From NCBI RefSeq assembly GCF_000374005.1, contig NZ_KB893134.1:1-48892 (forward strand): a stretch of DNA of 48,892 nucleotides. The letters run 5' to 3'. How positions within the stretch are numbered: position 1 is the stretch's first letter; every line of letters begins with the position of its first letter. The position numbers and the translations under genes are program-made. The DNA is from Kiloniella laminariae DSM 19542. GTDB lineage: Bacteria; Pseudomonadota; Alphaproteobacteria; Kiloniellales; Kiloniellaceae. Below the pieces are notes generated by a model that saw only the letters and a list, made by a program, of their open reading frames with translations, was not told the origin of the DNA and did not search any database. Shown piece by piece: positions 43,718 through 48,892 of this stretch.

Positions 43718-43996
43718 CTAACGCTTGCCCATAAGCCGATCTTCAAGCTCGCAGGATTCGTTGATGATCAGCGTATAAAGACGTCGCACAAATTCGGGAT
43801 CAACACCTTTTAACTTCCCTGTCTCTGCATTGCGCTCCCGGACTTCATCAACCCGGTCCTGAAGCACGGCAGGCACACCGTGCTGGCTCTTGAGTTGAGC
43901 CACTTCGCGAATAACCTGGAAGCGCTGGGAAAAGAGTTCCATGATCTGGTCATCAAGATCATCAATCCGTCGGCGATAAGGGGCTAGAAGCTCCAT
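43718..43996 (-). CDS. Chorismate mutase (AroQ class)
   Basis: A 92-residue all-helical enzyme converting chorismate to prephenate for phenylalanine and tyrosine synthesis. Active-site residues expected for AroQ are visible in YRRRIDDLDDQIMELFSQR, EVAQLKSQHG and DRVDEVRERN. Single-domain, not fused to prephenate dehydratase. Isochorismate-pyruvate lyase is a related alternative, but no siderophore genes are near. Confidence 0.87.
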   Translation of the reverse strand: MELLAPYRRRIDDLDDQIMELFSQRFQVIREVAQLKSQHGVPAVLQDRVDEVRERNAETGKLKGVDPEFVRRLYTLIINESCELEDRLMGKR

Positions 43997-44064
43997 AAAG
44001 AAAGTAACTCCGGTACTTAGAATCTGGTCTTTACAATTTGGCCCGCGGTGAAATTATCAGACAC

Positions 44065-44325
44065 CTAGAAATCCACACAAATTCCCTTGCGTTCCCAATC
44101 ACCGTATCGTGTCGGTTCCAGTCCTTGCGGACCACCGATCTCTTTTTTCTGCTCCAGGCCTTCCATCAGCTCCTTTTCGCGCTGAAGTCTGGCTTCAAGA
44201 GCACGCTCGAGATCTTTAGCGATAATCTTCTTGCGATTGGCAACAACGGGGGTTTCCTCCAAAGAGGAAGAAGTAACCACCGGGCTCTTTCCTCCCGGTT
44301 TATGTGCCGTAAATGTTCTCGTCAT
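44065..44325 (-). CDS. Succinate dehydrogenase assembly factor 4 (DUF1674)
   Basis: An 86-residue protein with the conserved C-terminal signature KEIGGPQGLEPTRYGDWERK followed by GICVDF, diagnostic of SdhAF4/DUF1674. In eukaryotes the factor binds flavinated SdhA during complex II assembly; the alphaproteobacterial members are presumed to do the same. The N-terminal half is polar and variable. It diverges from rsmB (start 44484). Confidence 0.88.
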   Translation of the reverse strand: MTRTFTAHKPGGKSPVVTSSSLEETPVVANRKKIIAKDLERALEARLQREKELMEGLEQKKEIGGPQGLEPTRYGDWERKGICVDF

Positions 44326-44483
44326 ACCTATTCATATGGCATGTAAAAAGTCACAAGCCAAGCCCCGTTCGAAAAACAATTCCAGAGACAAAACGCCTTC
44401 AAAAACACAGAAAACCAGCTTTGCATGGCACCCGCGCTGAAAAATCGCTTTTCTCCTTTGCCAGACGTGATAAACCGTAGCTT

Positions 44484-45863
44484 ATGACAGAAAACAGCAA
44501 AAAATCTTCCAAGAGCCGTTCTGGCGGCAAAGCAAGTTCAGGTCGGGAGTCTTCTCCCCGACGGCCTGCAAACCCGCGCCAACTGGTTTTACTTCTCCTG
44601 AAAAGTATTCTCCGGGAACAGCAGACTCTTGATGAGGCCCTGAGCAACAACCTGGCAGCCTTTGAGGCGATGGAAAAACGGGATCGCGCCTTTACCCGTT
44701 TGCTGATCTCGACGTTGATGCGACGCTTGGGGCAGATCGATAAAGCCATCAATGCCTGTATGAGCCGCAAGCTCCCGGCCAAGATGATCGATGTACGTGA
44801 TATCTTGCGTCTTGGCGCGGCTCAGTTGCTGTTCCTCGACACACCGCCACACGCCGCAGTCAGTACATCCCTTGATCTTGCCCGTGGCCCGCGTCTGGCC
44901 GGACACAAACCCTTGATGAACGCCGTATTAAGGCGGATTTCTCGGGAGGCAGAAGAACTGTTGGCCGAAATGGATGACAGTCGCGACAACATGCCAAAGT
45001 GGATGTGGGAAAAATGGAACAAGATCTATGGTGAGGAGACCACCCGCGCCATCGCTCTTGCCCACCTGGAAGAGCCACCGCTTGATCTGAACGTCAAATC
45101 TGCTCCTGAACAGTGGGCAGAAAAGCTTGGCGGTACTGTCACCTCAGGTAATTCGATTCGCCTGCCGCAAGGATCCGGGGATCCAAGCCAGCTGCCCGGT
45201 TTCAACGATGGTGAGTGGTGGGTTCAGGATTTTGCGGCAAGTTTGCCAGCTCTGCTTCTCGGCCCTGTAAAAAATCTGAAAGTTGCAGATATCTGTGCTG
45301 CGCCGGGCGGGAAAACCGCTGAGCTTGCCGCAGCAGGCGCAAACATAACTGCTGTTGATATTTCTGCCAAGCGGCTGAAGCGGTTGAGAGAAAATATCAA
45401 ACGCCTGAATCTCGACGTAGAAATTTTGACAACAGACGCAACAACCTGGCAGGTAGAGCAGCCTTTTGATGCTGTCTTGCTTGATGCTCCCTGTTCTGCC
45501 ACAGGTACCTTGCGCAAGCACCCGGAGCTGGGACGGATCAAACGCCAGGCTGATGTCCACCAGCTTTCCGAGATTCAGAGCAAGCTGCTGGAAAACACAC
45601 TTTCCCTGGTGAAGCCCGGCGGTCTTATCGTCTACGCGACCTGCTCGCTGGAACCGGAAGAAGGGGTAGAGCAGATAGAAAAGCTTCTTGCGGAAAATCC
45701 AACACTGGTCGAGCGACTGCCCATCAAAGCGGGGGACCTGGGTCCTGAACCCTGGCTTGCATCCCTTGTAACGCCTGAAGGTGACCTGCGTTGTCTCCCC
45801 TGTCACCAAAAAGAAGAAGGCGGCATAGATGGCTTTTACGCCTGCCGCCTCAAGAGGATATAG
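44484..45863 (+). CDS. rsmB: 16S rRNA (cytosine-967-C5) methyltransferase
   Basis: A 459-residue RNA methyltransferase. An N-terminal NusB-like domain covers about residues 30-170 (LLKSILREQQTLDEAL), then the SAM-binding domain with ICAAPGGKTAELAAAGANIT, LLDAPCSATGTLRKHPEL and the nucleophile cysteine in VYATCSLEPEEG. ATG 44484 is kept although the ribosome site is weak. The N-terminal 25 residues are Ser/Lys/Arg-rich and extend beyond the usual RsmB start. Confidence 0.9.
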   Translation: MTENSKKSSKSRSGGKASSGRESSPRRPANPRQLVLLLLKSILREQQTLDEALSNNLAAFEAMEKRDRAFTRLLISTLMRRLGQIDKAINACMSRKLPAKMIDVRDILRLGAAQLLFLDTPPHAAVSTSLDLARGPRLAGHKPLMNAVLRRISREAEELLAEMDDSRDNMPKWMWEKWNKIYGEETTRAIALAHLEEPPLDLNVKSAPEQWAEKLGGTVTSGNSIRLPQGSGDPSQLPGFNDGEWWVQDFAASLPALLLGPVKNLKVADICAAPGGKTAELAAAGANITAVDISAKRLKRLRENIKRLNLDVEILTTDATTWQVEQPFDAVLLDAPCSATGTLRKHPELGRIKRQADVHQLSEIQSKLLENTLSLVKPGGLIVYATCSLEPEEGVEQIEKLLAENPTLVERLPIKAGDLGPEPWLASLVTPEGDLRCLPCHQKEEGGIDGFYACRLKRI

Positions 45864-45899
45864 GAGTTTCGATAACCCTTGGATAAAAACCTCTGGATA

Positions 45900-45917
45900 C
45901 CGGGCTATGCTGCCCGG
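45900..45917 (-). terminator. Weak hairpin at the 3' end of the chemoreceptor gene
   Basis: CCGGGC (45900-45905) pairs with GCCCGG (45912-45917) around a 6-base loop. It overlaps the last codons of the chemoreceptor gene. On the minus strand a short T-run follows about nine bases later, so termination is possible but not strong. Confidence 0.3.
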
Positions 45918-48100
45918 ATACCCTGGATAAAGGCCTCAACATTCTTGCGCATTTCTTCCGAATGGCGCGCAAGTTCATTGGAAGCTTCAAGAACCTGCTG
46001 GGATGAATGCCCTGTCTGAGACGAGGCCTCACTCACACCCTGCATGTTCGAGGTCACTTCAGAAGTCCCCGCAGAGGCTTCCTGAACATTTCTGGAAATT
46101 TCCTGTGTTGCCGATCCCTGCTCTTCAATAGCAGTAGAGATTGAGTTGGAAATGTCATTCATCGCCGCAATTGTTTTCCCGATGGCTTCAATCGCAGCAA
46201 CAGCTGACTTGGTAACTTCCTGCATCTCATTAACCTGACCACTGATCTCATCAGTTGCCTTGGCTGTCTGATTGGCAAGATTTTTCACCTCACTGGCAAC
46301 AACAGCAAAGCCTTTGCCTGCTTCGCCAGCCCGGGCCGCTTCAATTGTCGCGTTCAGAGCCAGAAGATTGGTCTGTTCGGCAATATCAGAAATAAGCCCG
46401 ACAACCTCACCAATCCGGTTAGAAGCCTGCTCAAGCCCCCTGATTGTTGCAATGTTTGCATCCGCTTTGGAGACAGCATCACGGGCAATCTGGCTGGACT
46501 CTCCAACCTGACGGTTAATTTCTTCAATAGAGCAGCTGAGCTCCTCTGCTGCAGCTGCAACAGTCTGAACGTTAACCGATGCCTCTTCAGCAGCGGCAGC
46601 AACGGTATTGGACCGCATGGCTGTATCTTGGGCAATAGACGACATCTCGCCAGAAGTATTTTTCATCTGGGAAGCCGCCGAACCAACCTGCGTCAGGATA
46701 TCATTGCTATCTTTTTCAAAAGCAGCAACCAGCTGCTCAATACGTTTTGTCCGTTCTTCGCGCAATGAAACCATCTCCAGTTCCTTTGCTGCCATTTCAT
46801 CCTGTCTGATCGCATTTTCCTTAAAGGTTTGCAGAGCAGAGGCCATATCGCCGATTTCATCACTCCGGTCCCGGCCAGAAACCTCGAAGGTTTTGTCGCC
46901 ATCAGCAAGTTTCAGCATTTCATTGGTCGATTGCTGGATAGGACGGACGATTGACCGGGCGAAATACCAGCCCAACAAAGCTACAAGAACCAGAACAGCA
47001 AGTCCTATCAAGACAATATAGATGGCAGCTTCATGTGAAGATTCCAACACTTCCTCTTCATCAATCTCGGCCATCATGGCCCAGCGTACACCCTGAAAAT
47101 TCAGCGGTACATAAGCCGACTCAACAGGAACACCACGGTAATCAGGGGTTGTTTTAACACCACTTTTCCCGTCAAGGGCTAACCGAACAGTCTCGGTATC
47201 AACCTTTGTTTTGAGGATGGTAGGCTCTTTTGATAACCTGGAATCACTGCGCATCAGGTAATCTTGACCAACAACATAGGTTTCCCCGCTGCGGCCCATA
47301 CCAGTGCTCAACTGCAGAATACTGTTGATACGGTCGATAGGCATCTGAAAGACCAGTGCGCCCTGAAAACCGTTAGAGGTGATGATCGGTGTCGCCATGA
47401 AGCTTGCTGGCGCTCCATAGCTTGGACTGTAAGGCGCAAAATCGATAAAGGTTATATGCCCAGCCTGTTTACTGGCTTGTGCCCCTTTGAACGCTTCAGC
47501 CAAACCTGTATCTTTATATAGTCCTGTCAGCAGGTTGGTAGCATAATCCAGTTCCTTGAAAACCGTATAGACAACGTTCCCTTCGGCATCGACCAGAAAG
47601 ATATCGTAATAACCACGACCATCCAGCATCTGACGGAACCACGGATGAAACCTTTTGTGTTCAATATGATAAGCATCATCAAGTGCAGGTCCGTCAAAGA
47701 GATGCTTTTCGCCAAGCTTTTCTTTATTCCCGACCGCATTGGTTTCGGTTGTACCGCTTTCGTTAATATAAACCCCCTGCAGGGATTTTAGCGGATCGCT
47801 ATGTAGTCTTTTTTCATCCCGAAACCCAAGGGCCAGATTAGACAAAGCATTATGAACGTAACCATTGGCCGCTGTGATTGTGATATCTTCTTCAATCGAC
47901 TGAAGATATTGTGACAAGGATGCCGTTCTTGCCTCTGCACGGGCAAGCAACGTTTGTTGTTGCTGGTCTAAAAGATTGCTGGATGTGTTTATTACAGAAA
48001 ACACCCCGACAGAAACAACTGACAATATCGCAATAACCACAAAGAGTATTGGCAGTTTTTGCGCTATTTTTAAATTAGAAACCATACCGGATCTCTTCAT
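45905..48100 (-). CDS. Methyl-accepting chemotaxis protein (Cache-HAMP-MA)
   Basis: A 731-residue inner-membrane chemoreceptor. First membrane helix at about 12-33 ([19 protein letters not shown]), a periplasmic Cache-type sensor at about 35-350 ([20 protein letters not shown] is seen), second membrane helix at about 358-380, a HAMP domain ([20 protein letters not shown]), and the signalling hairpin with [27 protein letters not shown] lies eight bases before ATG 48100, a strong site. Ligand unknown; Cache sensors usually bind small organic acids or amines. Two hydrophobic helices and full length indicate an intact gene. Confidence 0.92.
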   Translation of the reverse strand: MKRSGMVSNLKIAQKLPILFVVIAILSVVSVGVFSVINTSSNLLDQQQQTLLARAEARTASLSQYLQSIEEDITITAANGYVHNALSNLALGFRDEKRLHSDPLKSLQGVYINESGTTETNAVGNKEKLGEKHLFDGPALDDAYHIEHKRFHPWFRQMLDGRGYYDIFLVDAEGNVVYTVFKELDYATNLLTGLYKDTGLAEAFKGAQASKQAGHITFIDFAPYSPSYGAPASFMATPIITSNGFQGALVFQMPIDRINSILQLSTGMGRSGETYVVGQDYLMRSDSRLSKEPTILKTKVDTETVRLALDGKSGVKTTPDYRGVPVESAYVPLNFQGVRWAMMAEIDEEEVLESSHEAAIYIVLIGLAVLVLVALLGWYFARSIVRPIQQSTNEMLKLADGDKTFEVSGRDRSDEIGDMASALQTFKENAIRQDEMAAKELEMVSLREERTKRIEQLVAAFEKDSNDILTQVGSAASQMKNTSGEMSSIAQDTAMRSNTVAAAAEEASVNVQTVAAAAEELSCSIEEINRQVGESSQIARDAVSKADANIATIRGLEQASNRIGEVVGLISDIAEQTNLLALNATIEAARAGEAGKGFAVVASEVKNLANQTAKATDEISGQVNEMQEVTKSAVAAIEAIGKTIAAMNDISNSISTAIEEQGSATQEISRNVQEASAGTSEVTSNMQGVSEASSQTGHSSQQVLEASNELARHSEEMRKNVEAFIQGIRAA

Positions 48101-48397
48101 CGAAAGGTCCTCCTACAGCCCTATTTCTTTTGATTTTCTGGCTTAAAGTATAATTTTATCTAAAAAATCAAAAAAACACTCTCATTTACATACCATCGTA
48201 TGCTGAAACATTTAATTCTTGCTTAACGCCTCGTTTCACAATTCAGAAAAGAAGATTTCCACGCTTGGTCAACTGCAGGGAAGCAATGTCAGCCATACAA
48301 CCATCATCTTGCGAAAAACAGGTGTTGCTGTTACCAAAGTCAAAGAACATTTCTTTCATTTTTGGCTGACAGGCCCCAGACAGAACGAAGCAGGAAA

Positions 48398-48892
48398 ATG
48401 CAAAAACCCATCCGCATAGCTCCCTCAATACTCGCTGCTGATTTTTCCCAGCTCGGCACGGAAATACAGCGTCTTGATCAAGCTGGCGCTGATTACATTC
48501 ATGTGGACATCATGGATGGTCATTTTGTTCCGAACATTTCATTCGGGCCGGCGATTACCAAGTCTGTCCGTTCAGCCACAGACAAACCTTTTGATGTGCA
48601 TTTGATGATTTCACCTGTGGATCTCTACATTGAAGCATTTGTCGACGCAGGCGCCGATATCATCACCATTCACCCTGAAGCTGGCCCACATTTTCATCGC
48701 ACCATTCAGCTGATAAAATCTCTGGGTATTAAAGCTGGTCTGGCTCTCAATCCAGGAACCCCGATTGATATTGTGGACCATGTCATAGAAGACCTTGACC
48801 TTTTGCTTGTCATGTCTGTGAACCCGGGATTTGGTGGACAGAGCTTCATTCCTGGTGCGCTCGATAAAATTTCGTCCCTGAGGCAGAAAATT
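48398..48892 (+). CDS. rpe: Ribulose-phosphate 3-epimerase, 5' part
   Basis: The first 165 codons of an epimerase interconverting ribulose-5-phosphate and xylulose-5-phosphate; the rest lies past the window. Seen: [39 protein letters not shown] with metal-binding His/Asp, DVHLMI, and [19 protein letters not shown] 48398 follows AGGA at very short spacing, and no earlier start exists in frame. The 297 bases upstream (48101-48397) carry no gene and must hold its promoter and that of the chemoreceptor. Confidence 0.93.
   Translation, partial: MQKPIRIAPSILAADFSQLGTEIQRLDQAGADYIHVDIMDGHFVPNISFGPAITKSVRSATDKPFDVHLMISPVDLYIEAFVDAGADIITIHPEAGPHFHRTIQLIKSLGIKAGLALNPGTPIDIVDHVIEDLDLLLVMSVNPGFGGQSFIPGALDKISSLRQKI

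Overview
The window looks like chromosomal DNA of a marine-type alphaproteobacterium, probably a Rhodospirillales/Kiloniellales/Sneathiellales relative. This rests on gene content and order: hemC-hemD-mic60-hemY on one strand close to tsaD-gpsA-yciI-EVE on the other, an SdhAF4 (DUF1674) gene, and moderate GC. No tRNA, rRNA, CRISPR array or phage was seen. The genus is a guess.

Region 1 (1-249): the cut-off end of an IS1595/ISXO2-type insertion sequence, lying directly against the terminator of the next operon.

Region 2 (257-17351): a 13-gene divergent catabolic locus. On the minus strand: a BetI-like TetR regulator, an acyl-CoA dehydrogenase and a complete PotFGHI-type polyamine/amine ABC importer. 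On the plus strand: a class III aminotransferase, two tandem COG1233/PYROXD2-like FAD oxidoreductases, a GcvT-fold folate-dependent methyltransferase, an ADP-forming acyl-CoA synthetase, an aldehyde dehydrogenase and a VanB-type flavin/[2Fe-2S] reductase. The two arms share a 168-bp control region with palindromes, and a hairpin closes each outer end. I infer uptake and stepwise breakdown (deamination, demethylation to folate, aldehyde oxidation, CoA activation, dehydrogenation) of an N-methylated or quaternary amine. I do not recognise the pathway as a described one, and it is the best candidate here for a new system.

Region 3 (17370-22318): hemC, hemD, a Mic60/mitofilin homologue with an unusual N-terminal helix-turn-helix segment, and the TPR protein HemY with a C-terminal zinc ribbon. 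A DMT transporter and a secreted esterase (22378-24275) separate this block from tsaD-gpsA-yciI-EVE (24492-27432).

Region 4 (27487-32102): a stand-alone Hpt protein, a PAS/degenerate-GGDEF/EAL protein and acetyl-CoA synthetase.

Region 5 (32176-43678): small accessory modules, mostly a regulator next to one enzyme or transporter (LysR/ABM, NmrA/HxlR, DUF2461/GFA, DUF1344, DUF2062/CDP-alcohol phosphatidyltransferase, LysR/PNPOx, HAD, MocR/EamA). The NmrA/HxlR gap carries a 15-bp tandem repeat just upstream of a good sigma-70 promoter.

Region 6 (43718-48892): chorismate mutase, SdhAF4, RsmB, a Cache-HAMP chemoreceptor and the start of rpe, cut by the window end.
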